Source: Theristus sp. LFF4_11 (taxonomy: Eukaryota > Nematoda > Chromadorea > Monhysterida > Xyalidae). Taken from it: 64,000 nt of DNA. Location of the stretch: NCBI GenBank assembly GCA_030248135.1, contig JASANC010001258.1:147252-211251 (forward strand), written 5' to 3'. Positions 35,607-49,104 of this stretch are shown here, piece after piece (the stretch's first letter is position 1; each line of letters opens with the position of its first letter). The translations under genes were made by a program, and so were the position numbers. Below the pieces are notes generated by a model that worked only from the letters and a program-made list of their open reading frames with translations, did not search any database and had not been told where the DNA came from.

Positions 35607-36682
35607 GTACTTGGTGGACTTGTGGGCGGAAGCAACGAACTACGACGATCGATCGGGCGCCGACGCAGCCGAGCATGCAAGACGGATGATGCTCGCGAAG
35701 GAGCGCTTGAAAAAATTCGCCAAGAAAACCGATTTCATTCGCGCACGCACCGACGTTGCTGTTAGTAAAAAAAACTTCGGACTGAAACTGCTTTATATGC
35801 AGCATAATCCAGCGGTGCCAACCGCATGACCGCCATCTTCAGCAATGTGGATCTCTTGTGGTTGTTGGATTGGTCGCTTTTCGACTGACAAAATGTTAAA
35901 CAGCAGCTCGTTCAATGACAGGTGCAACGCTTCGAGAACTCCAGTCTCGACTTCATCTACGTCGACGCACGCCACGACTTCTGCGCCGTGGCCGATGATC
36001 TGCAGTCGTGGTGGGCGAAGCTGAAACCGGGCGGCATACTCGCTGGCCATGACTATGTCAGTGATGTCGAGGTGAACATGCCCAGCATTGGCATCAGCGC
36101 CTTCTGGTCGCAAGTAGGTATGGCGGTGGCTGGGTGGAGTCGTGGATTTACTGGATTTACTGTTGTTTGTATTGTTGGAGTAAAATTGTGCACCATCCAT
36201 ATCGCAATCGCATCGCTTACTGACTGCAAAAAGTGGAATCAATAGACCGGCGGTTGGGTGGATTATTTGAATGCAAACGACGAACCGATACATATTTATG
36301 TCTCCGATAGACTGTATTGTTGAACGGGCTATATGAACGTTGCAGCATCCAATTGGCAGCAAAAACACACCGCCCATCTTCACACCACACAAAACACAGT
36401 TTGCAAACTGACAAACTGACAAACAAACAAACGTCGCAGGACTGGACGATCTGTGAGGACGGACGAAGTGAGCCCGGCGCCGTGCGGCGTGCCGTGACCG
36501 AGTTCGCAGCCGAGCGCGCGCTGCCGCTGGCTGTGATGTACCGCGAGCAGTGCTTGAACGCATACATGATTCGAAAGCCGTACCGTGAAACGCCCGTCGA
36601 TCATTCGAACGAACAGCAACACGGACAATTCTATCAACACTGGGAAAAGAAGCTGCCCGCTGATGTGAACAGCGATTTCTGA
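35607..36682 (+). CDS. Methyltransferase-24-type protein, 5' exons not found
   Basis: Three exons: 35607-35760, 35922-36113, 36440-36682. The first enters needing two bases from an upstream exon, so the gene has at least one more 5' exon. Visible: YLVDLWAEATNYDD, SLDFIYVDARHDF (the acidic substrate-side strand), a predicted GGILAGHDY strand-turn, and a C-terminal CEDG...GAVRRAVTEF region. This order is that of the methyltransferase type-24 class-I Rossmann family common in nematodes and other invertebrates. The usual N-terminal SAM-binding part (an E-x-G-x-x-x-G-like motif) lies in the missing portion. Substrate is unknown. A MITE sits directly on the acceptor of the first visible exon. If no upstream exon exists, this is a 5'-truncated pseudogene. 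Confidence 0.7.
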
Positions 36683-37008
36683 GGTTTACCTATTTTGCGA
36701 AATGCGGCTGGGATTTCTGTGTTTCTTACTTGTTATTACAAAAAAAGTTTTTTTTGCGTGTTGGTTGACATTGTTTGAAAAACGGAATCGCAGTGCTTCA
36801 TGTTGTTATGCTGATGTTACAGACAACTATCGTCATTATTGTTAGTCGCATGGCGCTGCCACCAAAGATCTGACCAATTCATAAAACAAATGTTTCAATC
36901 GGGTAAAATAATAAAAAATAATAAAACAATACAAGAATTTGAAATGAATCAATTCATAGAAAAAGAGCGTTTAAAGTCGTGCATTGTTGTATATTCATCA
37001 AGTCATTT
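36683..37008. other. Short convergent spacer
   Basis: 326 bp between two convergent stop codons (methyltransferase +, transporter -). AT-rich, presumably both 3' UTRs; nothing else seen. Confidence 0.6.
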
Positions 37009-40000
37009 TCAGACCAAATGTTCTCTGACTATCGGAGTGACTGGCGGCACCGCGAACGTTTCTGCAGGTGACACACTCTCACTGGTGACCTGTTTCATGC
37101 GTTGTTGATCGTGCCGTTCAGTGTCGCCCTGTCCATCCGACCAGCCACCGGTTGCACTCAGCCAGTGTGCCATGCGGCGGCGACGCTGCGCGATCTGCAG
37201 CTCCAGCTCCGCCTCCTCTTGTTGCAACGCCAGAATTCGCCGGTAAATCTTCAGCTCTTCTAGGGTGGCGTCCGCTTGCGCGCGTCGTAGCGTGTCCTCG
37301 ATCGAACGGCTGCCCGCCGGCGAGCTCACGATGGGCGTCGGCGGGACCCAGGTTTGCGTTTCGGTCGCATTCGACTCGCCGTAGTTGAAGCGTTCAGCGA
37401 AGCTGTGCTGGAAAGGGCCAGGGTCGTGTTGGTCGTATTCCTGCAAAACTACTGTTAGTTTGATTATTATAAAGACGCACAGCTTTGTTTTTTGGCTCAA
37501 CGCTGCGGCACGAAACACACACTGCAAAAATCTGTCAACGCGCTCGATGTGTAAATGTGATCAAATTCAAAGAAATTACAGAGAATATTCGTTTCTTAAA
37601 GAGACGCACCATGTAAGTGAGTCTGCTGTCCGTTGCATCATAAGGCACCACCGTGTAGTTGCGGCGTTTCGTCTGTCTGTATCGCTGACGCATGTGACGC
37701 GTCGCTCGGCCCTCGCCGCTTTGGCTGCGCGTTCGAAAGTCGTTCATCGGTACTCCATGGTTGCTGCCATTTTGACTGTGACGCTGCTCCAGTGGTTCCA
37801 TCGGTCGACTGATCGGCGACAACGTTTTTGGCAGTGTCTGAAAAAAAAACCTTTTTGCCACTTTTACTAGTTTGTCGTAGTTCAAGCCGCAGGCTTACAA
37901 CAAGCAAACCTGTTCCGGAATAACGACAGCCGGTTGCGCATGAACCAAAACTGCTGGTGCATAAGTGGACGCCAGATCGTTCTGCATTCGATCACCATTG
38001 TTGTTGCTGTGATGTCCACTGTGCACCTCGGCACTGGTTTTAATACGATTTCGATTACTGTTCTTTTGGTCGGATGCTCTTCTGATTGTTGATGGCACTG
38101 ATGCTGTCGATCTCTCTGAACTGGAGGAGTCCATGTATCGAATGTAACTTTCGTCTGACTTGCGATGTGATTCTGATACTGTTGCATTGTTTTCATCTGG
38201 TCCATTTTGCATCAATCGAGTGTTGTTGTAATCTTTGAACGTTGTAAGCGGTACAATGTTGCCGTTTTGACCATCACTGCCATCAGTTTGCTGCTCATTC
38301 AACACAACCGGGTCAAAGGATCGTTTTGTTGCCAACGAAGCGGGATGTTGAAATCGATCTCTTACCAAATTGCGCCGTTTCTGGTTGTTCTGGAATTTGG
38401 CCGATTGTTTTGCCGTTGATTTTTCCGATTCACTAGTGCCACTTTGATAACTGTGATATTGGTAGTTCAACGACTCCTGACTAAAGTCCTCCGTCGCAAG
38501 CACTGAATCGACTGAATGAATCGCTCGAATGTCTTTTGTGTAATCAGAGTTCTTGCTGCGGACACCAGTTTGCCGATAAGTTCGATTATGAACCGATGTC
38601 AACAGTCCGTCATCGTCGTGTTTGAGTGACGTTTCACCGATTTCATGCGGACCTGCGCTTATGAGTCTCTCACTGGTGGATTGAACAACTGGCATCGGTA
38701 TCAAACCCGACTGAGCATCGTCTGTGTACGATAAACGGTTGACTTCAATACTTTCAGATGCAGAATTGTGCGCTTGATACTCTGTGTTGGCGAATTGACC
38801 GCCACTGTTGTCATTATGCTGAACTCGTTCGGAACTGCTGCGATTGCGGACAGCGGCAACATCACTGGGTGAAGCACTGACTGGCTGGATGGCTTGTCCA
38901 GTGGCTACAGTTCGTTGCGCCGTTCCAGGTCTGGCATGATCGGAAAGCGATAAGGCTGAAAACAAACATTCTGCCCAAATTCTAAAGTACAAGTATGTTC
39001 AACCGTCTGACCGCATGGACAATAGAGAAATGTGTCATATAACCGTTGACAACTGAGCTTATGGAATGCCCACCAACGTTTCTTCTGACTGTCGATGCCG
39101 CAAACGCCGATTCGGTCGCGCACGAAACGCAGCACGCTCAGCAGCCACATCAGTAGACTCGTGATGAGCAGATGCAATGCCGGCACCACCATCGCCAGGT
39201 CACGATCGGGCGCCGGCAGCGATGTCTGCAGGATGATCATTGCGATCGCTGCAACCGAACAAAGGAACAGAAACGCATGGACATTCAGTTCGAACGTTTT
39301 ACATTCTTGCACTATTTGACAAAGTTCAGCAGGCCTGGAATCCAAAAAAAAATCACACGAATAATTCACACGAACCGATATTGGGCGTCGCAATCGCCAC
39401 GCTCGTTGTGAGCAACTTTTTCGGGGACACACGAAGCAGGAGTCCAGCTGCTAGACCGACCAGCGCGCCAACGAGAGCCATGAGGACACAGGCGACGACG
39501 ACCTGCCAAGTCATCAGCAACCAGACAAACCAGAACAAATACGTGAAGATGGCCACCAACAGAATGCTGACGACGAACGCGACAATGTGAACGAAGTCGC
39601 CGACTTCACGGCGGAATCGTTCGCTCCGCTGAGAATGAAGACGCAAAAAACGTTATGAGCATTTGGTTCTAAACGGAAAATGATGCAAACCTGGGCAACG
39701 AGGAATCCGGCCATTGTCGGCAGCAAAATTAAGCCAAGCATGATGGCAACGGCCGCCAAAACGACAGTGGCGACTTCAACGTCAAGGAGCGACGCGCCAA
39801 GGGTTGAGAGCCAAAGCAAAAGCATGCCTGCCGTTGTGTCAAGTTAAAAGACACAATAACTGCTATAGAACTCAGTTCCAGTAACAAAATGCCACACATC
39901 CGTTCAACTCACCAAATGAGCAAACGGTACAAACGACGGCAATAAATACCGATAGCTCCAATATGCCACCTAATAACAGCACACAAAACTCGGACAGTAG

Positions 40001-40855
40001 TCCACTTGGTGAGCTTCCGACAATGAACAAAGATAGCTGAAGGATTGGCCAGCCGTCAAACAAAAGCTGGCCCAGCAAGTAGGCAGTCTGCAAAAAAAGC
40101 GTTCCAACAAAATAACTCTGACTGAACGAAATTAAAAAATCATTGCGCCATAAAAAGGCATTTACTTACCACTGGCATGATAACGAACTGACCAACAAAC
40201 GCCACCATGGCGCCAACTGGTGGGCGAGCTGTTGCCAGCAGAGATTTCCACTGAAGCTGGGTGCCGAAGAGAAAATAGGCGAACGCGACCAAAAGCGCGC
40301 CGATGATACTTAATAAACATTCAAGGGTCGGTGCTGCTCGTGGCGGCAGCACGTTCACGGCGAAACTGGCCATCTGAAGAAACTTGATCGACTTTCATTC
40401 TGTCTCTTAGACCTGTGAAAGAATCAAAGCAGCTTTAATTTTACCTCTAATTTAGCGTCGTCACCAACAATTTCAGCATTTAGCTCCGTTTTACCCAGAA
40501 TTCCGGCTTGAATCGTAACATTCCACGATTTGGGCAACTCGTCATGGGTGAATTCAAGAAATCTGCTTTCTTCGTTTACCCGACAGACTCGCTCTGAAGC
40601 ACACTGAAGTCGAATCATCACTGTTTCGTTGTTCGATGTCGTTTGGTCGGACGTCACCCGATTGACGTTGACTTGAACTGTGGCACTTTGATACGACTGT
40701 AGTCCATTATCGGAAAAGTCGGGCTGTTTGATTCCGGGCGGTATCAGTGTCAAATTCAGCACTGGTTGCAGTTCATCGATTACAGTGGTCGTGTTTTGAG
40801 CGTTGATTTGGTTGATTAGCAGGAGCAGCAGCAGAATCGTGTGACAACCGTGCAT
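37009..40855 (-). CDS. SLC10-type (bile acid:Na+ symporter) protein with long tail
   Basis: Nine minus-strand exons: 40855-40445, 40373-40170, 40087-39913, 39827-39691, 39628-39372, 39334-39012, 38955-37910, 37837-37610, 37440-37009 (about 1070 aa, phases closed). Signal peptide (TILLLLLLINQINAQ), then an about 115-residue extracellular domain, then the membrane core with family-like blocks (ILQLSLFIVGSSPSG, ATPNIG...LCQIVQ, the remnant of the QNxxL signature). This N-terminal domain recalls SLC10A3/A5 rather than the ileal transporter. After the last helix a Trp/Cys patch leads into an about 570-residue cytosolic tail. The tail is Ser/Thr/Asn/Gln-rich and ends in a coiled coil (TLEELKIYRRILALQQEEAE). 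The tail link depends on a 56 bp intron (39011-38956). Without it the frame reads on to a stop about 31 codons later. Confidence 0.75.
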
Positions 40856-42272
40856 CTTGTTGTTTTGCTGACTTCAGTAACAGAACTGATTATAAAATTC
40901 AGCTGTTCAAGCCTGCTTAAACGGTTATGGGAAAGAAATTATTGAGAAAGGCAGCACACCAACGACTTTCGAGTGCAGTCACTCACTCTGCTCAGTTCAC
41001 TGTGCAAGTTGGCTTTTGAACAAAAAGCCGGATAGCAGAGGCATCAAGGCAAAGCTTCTTCGAGTTCTCTGTGTGTGTTTTGTGGTCTTGTACAAATTGT
41101 TGTTGAACGCCATTTTGTTTTATTGTTGTGTTTGTGTAAACTGGAGACAACTCACTTGTGCACTGTACACACAAATCCGTTTTGATGTGAACAGAGCTGT
41201 CAAAAGTGGCTTTACACCCAACACTTGACTGACTTTGCTTTTTTTCACAATACAATGCTTCCAGTGCAGTAGATGCATTGCGATTGCCACAAGCCCACAC
41301 AGGTAAGCAAATTCCGGGGCGGGCGTGCTTTTCAAGTTCAAGTGCCAAAATTTTGAAGACAAAGTATGTATTTAAAAAAATTGTCGATTTACAGGTTTTC
41401 TGTACTTGTTATGCACCAGCAATGAGACGTACAATGTATTGGTTTAAACGTGCATTTGCATCTCTTCTGAATCTTTTGATGTGAAAAATCAATCAACGTA
41501 CTGTGAATTGAAACAAAACATTTTTGTTTGAGATTGATAAGCAGTTAGTCACGTCAGTAACGTTGCGTTCCGTCGATGCGCAACACAATAGAGTTTTACG
41601 GCGGTATTTGCAGGGAGCGCACTGAAGCACCGCATGACGACCCCGATCGTTCTCTTTTGCGGTTCGCTTAAAAATAATTGGCAATATTCATGAGGCTCCA
41701 TTTGCGATCACTTAACTTCATTTTGATAATAGACATAGTGGCTCGCAAACGCAGAAAGCAAACAACGCAAAGCGATGCTGATGATCTGCCGATGCATGTT
41801 TTGAGCGAGCGTAATTACACAAAATTCTACGTGAAATTAACGAGCTTGTCCGGCCGCATGCTCAACAGTTTCAGCTCAACGCGTTTACAAAAACATTCAA
41901 AGCCTTGAATTCCCCTTGAAGCCCACAAACCTACATGTATATCATGGATTCAAGGTATGATCACACCTGCACGGTTTTTATTCGGTGTGTTGCTACTGAG
42001 CTTAGAGCGTCGTTTCCCCGGTAATTAATGGATATGAGATGAGAAAAGCCTTTCACGCACTCAAAAACGTGTTGTTGATGAGATACATCCGCGTATGAGT
42101 AGCCGTAAATGTGCGCGATTTTTGACAAGAAATAAAACCTCCAGCTCCAGAGTTCCGTGGTTCTTCGTGTGGATTCGTGTCATGATATTTCTTTCTTAGT
42201 TCTGAACTTGCTGCGTTCCGACTTGCTGCACGCTGAAAACCGGATTCAACACATCGAAAACATAAACAAAGA
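40856..42272. other. Divergent intergenic region
   Basis: 1.4 kb between the divergent starts of the transporter (-) and the GPCR (+). It should contain both promoters. No repeats or exons identified. Confidence 0.55.
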
Positions 42273-44319
42273 ATGACGTCGGCGAACTGTAGCTCAATCG
42301 AGGACACCGCCTACGGCAGCGACTATTTGACGAGTCTGCTTTCATTTCGACTGATTGTGGTCGTGATTTACTTGATCACCGTGTTGGTCGCCTTCTTCAT
42401 GAACGTCATGCTGATCGTCGCGATCGCCATGCACCCGTTCTTGTACACGGTGCGCAGCTTCTTTCTGATCAGCCTGTTCGTCTCCGACCTCATGGTCGCC
42501 TTTTTTGTCGGCGTCATCAATCCGATCATGATCTTCGTGAAAGTCTGGAACTTCGGCTACGTCAGCTGTCTGCTGGTGCCGATGTGGCAGGTATACGGGC
42601 GGGGTTTTTGGATGTTTTTTATGTTTTTAGTGAACACATTGAGTGTGCAACGGATACCAGTTTCATTCGGATGAAATGAGCAATTCGACAGAAGGATTAG
42701 TGGCATTCCGAACTTATATAGCAGTTCTGTAAACTAAATGCTGAATTTAAAAAGATTTTGGCATGAGCACTCTCAAACCACTAGGAGAACAAGGTTGCGT
42801 TCTCTGTTGCCCCGCTCATACTCTGACGATTAGTACTCAGCTGCTCGCACAGGGCATGTCCGTGTACATCGCCTCGTTCGTACTGACCGCCATCGCCGTC
42901 GACCGCTACATCATGATCGTCTGGCCGAACAAGTCGCCGCTGCGACGCAACCAGGCGATCATGATCAGCGTCACCATTTGGTTTCTCGCCGCGTTACTGT
43001 CGGCGCCGCCGACGTTCATCCAAGCGCTCGACACGATTCCCATCGGCAACACCACCATCTGCGGTCAGTTCTGTCTCGAGCGGTGGATTGAGCCGTGGCA
43101 TCGCAGTCTGTACGGTTTGCTGGCGTTGCTCATGCAATTCCTGGCGCCGTTCGCCATCATGGGCTTCTGCTACATGCGCATCTTCACGGAGCTCAATCGG
43201 GTATGAGTTTCAGTTTGTATGGATCGTTTTCTATTCCACCGATTCCTTGCTGCGTGATCAGGACAACACTGAAGCGGTGTTCTCTCTTTCTTGTGCAGCT
43301 TCTACAACGCAAACTCGAGATATGTCTGCTGAAAGAGTCGCGACGTCGCGAGGTGATCCTGCAGCACCGGCGGACTACTCGATTGCTAGCCGCCATGGTG
43401 CTCGTGTTCGCAGTCTCCTGGTTTCCGCAGGTGTTCCTTAATTGCAGCAATGTTTTTTTCCGTTGCCAACTCCAAACCAACGATCATAAGTTTGCGCAAC
43501 TAACTGCAGAACATGTTCAACGTCGTCAACGATCTGAACATCCTGCCGTCACCGTTGGCGAACAACCCCTATCTGACAGCGTTGATCATCCACTGGATCG
43601 TTCTCTCTTCGACCGTCTGGAATCCACTGCTATACGCGTACGTGAACGAGCAAATCCGCGAGGGCATCCGCGAGATGTTGCCGCGCAAGGCGAGCATCAT
43701 CGCGAGTCGCCGCGTCGGCAAGCAGCCGCCGTCGATGGTGCAGCGAATGCGAGCGCGCATCGGCTCGCTGCCGCTGAACGAGGCGCATCAGACGCTTCGA
43801 ATGACGGTCGCGAAGCATTTCATGCAGACGCTCGATGGGAAAACCGACTTCGCGCAGTCGTCGAACTTCGCGATGGCGCTCTACAATCAGAAGGAGCGCC
43901 AGGAGGCGGCAGCGCGCGTCACCGGACTCCGACGCATCAGTGTGCTCTTTGACGTCAGTCCACTTGCGGCCGCGAATCAAACCGCTCAGACGGGCGGCAA
44001 CGCGGCGCTCTTGAATCGCAGCACCTCGCTGCGGCATCGCGCGGCCGCCGCGACCGCGCGAATGCGCCTGCCTCGCTTCTCGATATCGATCGAGCGGAGC
44101 AGAAACAGCGCCGTGTCCAGTACTGCGTCGGACGAGAGCCAACACAACAGCCACAATGCGGCCGCGATGAACAAAGTGACCAGCGGCAACCGTCTCGCCA
44201 GGCCATCACCATTGCCGATGAAAGTGATGCCTTCGCCCAGACGCAACCATTACGGAGCGACCAATAACTTGTCGGTCGTTGAAGAGACGAGCACATGCGA
44301 AAACGTGAGCGTTGTATGA
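42273..44319 (+). CDS. Class A GPCR, neuropeptide-receptor-like
   Basis: Four phase-0 exons: 42273-42590, 42841-43200, 43299-43430, 43510-44319 (539 aa). All seven membrane helices are identifiable. TM3 has LLAQGMSVYIASFVLTAIAVDRY, ending in DRY; TM6 contains FAVSWFPQ (the CWxP position), and TM7 has WNPLLYAYVNEQ (NPxxY). TM1 has the conserved N (FFMNVML). The pattern LAQGMSVYIxxFxLTxIAxDRY is typical of NPY/NPF- and RYamide-type peptide receptors, so that branch is the best guess. Coupling and ligand are unknown. The last exon holds a 230-residue basic and Ser-rich tail, long for this family. Extracellular Cys pair: SCLLVP (TM3 start) and CGQFC in loop 2. Confidence 0.87.
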
Positions 44320-44523
44320 TACTGGATTATGTTGAGGTTGTCCGTGTGATTGCTCAGTTTCGAATTATTCACTGTATGCGCTTGAGTCGCTGAACCAATT
44401 TTAATCTTATTTCGGATTACGAAAAAACAAAAGCCAGAAAATAGCTATCTGGTTTCATTAAAAACCGAACAAAAAGTGTCCTTATCATTTGCTTAAAACT
44501 GACTGCTACAACATTTATTGGCA

Positions 44524-47488
44524 TCAAGTGACTAATTTAGACGTGTCAGATGCGTCAATTGGCACTGCCTCAGATCCGTTTTGTACAGTGATCGCAGTAT
44601 CGATCATATCTTCCTCATCGTCAATGATACCTGAAAAAAGTAAAAATTATGAACGTTCGCATTAATGACAAATCTAAAACTTCTACGTTTTTACAAGTTC
44701 ATGCAAGTTTTCAGACACTGCTAGGTGCTAATCCCAATCTGACTAATCCCAATCATCAAGACCCGATTATGCTAATTTATACAAGCAGAGACAGGAAGTA
44801 CAAGAGTTACCGCAAAAAAGTTAATAGAGTTTGGGCATTTTATGTTGCAGATAGGTCGCTTCATTTGCTGTAAACACACCAATATTGGAAATTGAAAGGT
44901 TCAACAATAATAGTTTGCAACAAATAAATGCCGATCCGACAAACGAACCGATTTTGCGGCCAAGCCATTTGCACTTTTCGATCATTTCCTCCATCATCAG
45001 ATTGAACGACATGCTGATCACGGCCAGCCCCATGACGATATAGAACGAGCTGACGCCCAGTTTTATGTTACCAGCCGTTGTACCAACATCGTCCCAGCCG
45101 GGCACCAAGTCACCGAAACCTGCAATACGAACGCATGCATACAGTAGTATTTTTTTATTTTGGTCCCGCGTCTCAATGCGCGCTGTAGATGGGCAAGCAG
45201 TCTCATGCACGACTCGGGAATTCAAAATTGGCAGAGGGATCCGAGTCCCCTAAGTAAGGCCGGGTCACTTAGGCTATTCTGAATTACTACATACGGATTG
45301 AAACTAATTTCCTTTCACACGTCCACAACCGCATTGAGTCGCAGGTCTTGAAGAAAAGATTATACTTGAACTTGAAAAGCCGACCATTGAACAGAGCGAT
45401 ATATTTTGTTTGGACGAAAGCAAGACGTAAAAGCGATAAAGATGAAGAGGTAAAGGAGTATGCGAACGAAAATGCTCTTTGACACACCATCCGCCTACCA
45501 ATGGTGCTGAGCGTGACGAAACTGAAGTAGGCGCCCGTGATCCACGTCCAGTCGTTCCAAGCCGAGAACAGCACAGCGCCGATCATGACGTACGCCGCAA
45601 TCACGACCAGCGTCAGCGAAATCGGCACGTTGATTTCATCATCTGCTGGCTCGAGCGACTCGGGCGGAATAAACACGATGTTATTGTCCTTCAAATCGTC
45701 GTCGTCTTGCCGAGAATCGTGACGAGCCGTTCCGTCTCCGTCTGGGGGTCGCTGTAGTGAAAAACGATGAAAAATACTGGGCTCAGCTAAATCTCAGCTA
45801 AGGATTGGCGTCCCCTTCTCGTGGTACGGTGATGAGTGCATTGGTCCATTAATCGGAGTTTGGTTGCTGGGTTTCTACAACCGGTGGGGGGAGGGGGTTA
45901 CAAATACAAAAAAATACAAAATACAAAGCAAATATTATCAGAGTTCGTTTCATTCGCAATTCACGGCTGTAATAAAACAATGAGCATGAACCTTGCTGCC
46001 GGGGCGTTGTTTCAAATCGCCTTGATTGGAGGCTTTGTCATTCTTTACAGAACTGTCCTCGTCCCATGCCGATCGTGGCCGACTGAGCGCACTGCCGCCG
46101 GCGCGCACCTTGCTTGCTCGCTTGCGCTCAATGTATTCGCGTTGGCCAATAGTGTATTCCTTGATGCGCTTCTTGTTGCAACAGAAACAGCAGCCACGAC
46201 CTGAAAAGCCATATATTTAATACCAATTTTTAAGTTTGGCGACTGAATGCGTGTGCAGACGTGGAAAGAAAACTAGTTTCCATCTTTATGTGGCAATTCA
46301 ATGACGTTTAAGTGACTCGGCCCTGTGTAGGAAACTTTACCAATTTTGTATTCCGGCGTCATCCATGAAACTGTTTACCTATTTACGCGCGCATTGAGTT
46401 GCGAGACTAAAAATATAGGTTTAATAGTCTATCTACACAAAACAAGTTCCTGAACTGTAAAACGGACAAACACCACTAAACGAACCGTAGGCGACACGGA
46501 AGAACTTTGCCATGGCGTCACCGATGTTCGCGAGGAACATCAACATCAGCGGAATGCCGACCAGTGCGTACGCGATCAAGACCAGCTGGCCGAGCTCCGT
46601 CTTCGGCGCGATGTGCCCGTATCCTGAACGAAACTTTCGTGTTACAGTTTTGTGTTTAAAAAGAGCTCCGGCCTGTTCATCAGCGCAAGTGCCGTGTACC
46701 GATTGTAGTGACAACGCTGACAGTGAAGAGCAGCGAGCTCGCGAACGCCCAGCCCTTGCTGAGGTCTTCCTCCTTGACGCCCTTGCCCGTGTAGGAGTTG
46801 TCCTGGATGGCGCTGGTGACGTTCTGGTGGTACTCGTTGAGCATGTCAGACACGGTCTTGTTGTACTGGTCGGACCATTTGTGCGACCACAGGTTGTCGG
46901 CGAGTTGCGCGCGGAAACGCTCGAGCTCCCACGACTTGTCGATGTCTTTCTGAACGGGTTTATGGGGAATTTTTGAGCGAACTCTAGATTATGGGGAATC
47001 AGCTGATTGGTTGGTAGTAAACGTGAGGCATGCGTTTGGTGCAGGACGACAGACGACGCGTCACGGCCTTTTATGCACAGAAAGGATGCATCACGTGACC
47101 ACCAACCAATTAGCGGATTCCCTATAACTTAGAATTCGACTGTAGCTAGAGCGCCCGTTTGGTTCGACTTTTCTCTCTGTTTCGAAATTCCCCAGCAACT
47201 CACCTTCATTGTCTCCTCCTCCTTCGGCAACTCGATCGCCTGGAACAACAGCGCCCCGCCGACGACGTAGACGATCACGGCGACGCCAAGCCCGATGTGC
47301 GAGAGAATCGCCTTCGCCAACGCCTTCGCGTACTCGGCCGGGTCGATCTTTTCCTCTTCGTGCTGTTCCTCAGTGACCTGTTGAAATTTTGCGTTTAAGG
47401 TTGTTTTTTTTACTTTCAGACCAGCGCGCCGTACACTGATTATGAGACTTACACTGACGCTTTTCTTCCTCCACGCTTTACCAAGCAT
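44524..47488 (-). CDS. Two-pore-domain K+ channel, paralog 1
   Basis: Eight minus-strand exons: 47488-47453, 47377-47204, 46949-46700, 46623-46486, 46200-46049, 45751-45499, 45119-44949, 44630-44524 (426 aa). Topology M1-P1-M2-M3-P2-M4 is complete. Filters read TTIGYGH (P1) and STIGFGD (P2), as in TWIK/TASK-type K+ leak channels. M1 is LGVAVIVYVVGGALLFQAIE; M4 has ISMSFNLMMEEM. A cytosolic Cys cluster (RGCCFCCNKKR) follows M2. These channels set resting potential. Exon lengths 138 and 171 bp are identical to those of the divergent paralog at 49105-51621. The start exon is a short MLGKAWRKKSVS peptide chosen for its clean donor; an upstream ATG in frame is possible. Intron 2 carries a foldback MITE. 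Confidence 0.9.
46983..47133. mobile_element. Foldback MITE, CAATCAGCTGATTG family, copy 3
   Basis: Termini TCTAGATTAT and ATAACTTAGA, sub-terminal GAATCAGCTGATTGGTTGGT with a diverged inverted partner (ACCAACCAATTAGCGGATTC). The inner arm GCATCACGTGACCACCAACC is shared with the copy at 6733-6868. It lies in intron 2 of paralog 1. Confidence 0.8.
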
Positions 47489-49104
47489 AGCTATCGGTAC
47501 ATGTACGTGCGTTGACAGTAAAACTGACACAAACAGCACTGATCCAGAAAATAAGGTTTAAAGGTCTTGTTTTCGCCAGGAATGTCAGAACATTCGGTTT
47601 CAAGTATTTCCCATGTTGACTAGGCGATTTCTGTGATAGGGGATAAATGGATCCGATAGAGTAAATATTTCACCATAAACTGCCGTGACGGAAGTAATTG
47701 CTATGCGCGCAAAACAGCTTTTTGTGGCAGTATCTCATGATGAAAACCGTAAATTGCTTTGTTCTTATCGTGATACAGTGCGTATAAGATAAGCATAACT
47801 TACACCAGTTAGGAAATCATTTTTCTTTCCGGCCATAAATTTCAGCACAAAGCCTCTTTACAAATCATGGAAATATATGCACATGTACATAGATATAATG
47901 AACCGTTAGTTTTGCAAGAATAAAAGCTCCAACCTCTTCCAATGCCGACTCGTTTGCTACAGCCATCGTTGGTCGAAATTACGAGCTTCAGAAAAACGTT
48001 CTATGAGCGCTATTTCTTTCACAAATTATTTTTTCAAAATCGTATCTTTTTGTTATCTGACTTGAAATAATTCAGGTTCAGAAGCCGCTACTCGTGTAAC
48101 CTCAAAGTTCGTGTGAAAGAACGGTATTTCCGTGATGAACACGAAACAACACATATGTACACATGTCGAACCTAAAACGCTTGCATTGCTCTGCTCATTA
48201 CTCGGCCGACTGCTCAAGTCGGCAACTGCGTGTTTCAAATCACTCAAAAACATGCGCAATGTGCGTAGGCCCCGACAAGAAGTAAGACGTTTTTCTTTCA
48301 AGTGTTCATGCCACAACACATCATGCTGCTGTTTTGTCACCACTCACACTCCAGCACTGTTTTCAAACAAAAAGTCAATCGACCGATACAGGCCAACACC
48401 ACAGTGGTGGTGCAAAACACGCAGTCTGCTCGCCACCCGATAGACGGAGTCACGAACAAGGCTTGCGTGAAGCACAAGCAAATCGGACCTGCCAATGACA
48501 AGTAGTTTATGGTTTATATCCTGGTGACCGTATTGATTCGCAGTAGCCAATGGTAACAGTGCCGCTAAACATCCATTGCCGTCATTTTGAAATAGGTACA
48601 TGCACGTTCAACCAAATTGATAGTTCACTGTTTACGGCTGCAGTGTTTTCATCAACCACAATGCAGTCAGTACATGGTGGTTACTTAATTTTGCTTCATT
48701 CGGAGGGAAAAGACCAGGTTACAGTGAATTAGCAACCAGAACGGTGATAATCGGGAACATTTTTGCATATGTTACCACAATATAACGAAAAGCTGGAAAA
48801 GAACAAATGTTACTTACCATTGAAAAAAAACTACATTGTTCAGAGTGGCATTTTTTGTGATCCACCCTGTAATTCAGTGCTATAACTCGATGTTGATAAC
48901 CAATTGATATTGAAATCGATTTTTGATTTGCAAGCACAACCAACATGCATGGTACAGAATACAATGTGGTGCAATATCAAAACGTACATGTACTGAATTA
49001 CACCAAGGTTCAGTAAACCAAATCGACAGACCAAACAACTACAATTCAACTGAAGAAATTTCTCTCGCTATAGTTCTAATTTAAAGTTTCTGCAGCAAAA
49101 AACA
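47489..49104. other. Divergent promoter region of the K+ channel pair
   Basis: 1.6 kb between the start codons of the two divergent paralogs. No exon is supported. A mariner-end fragment (about 48857-48870) is present. Shared regulation is plausible but no site is identifiable by eye. Confidence 0.5.
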
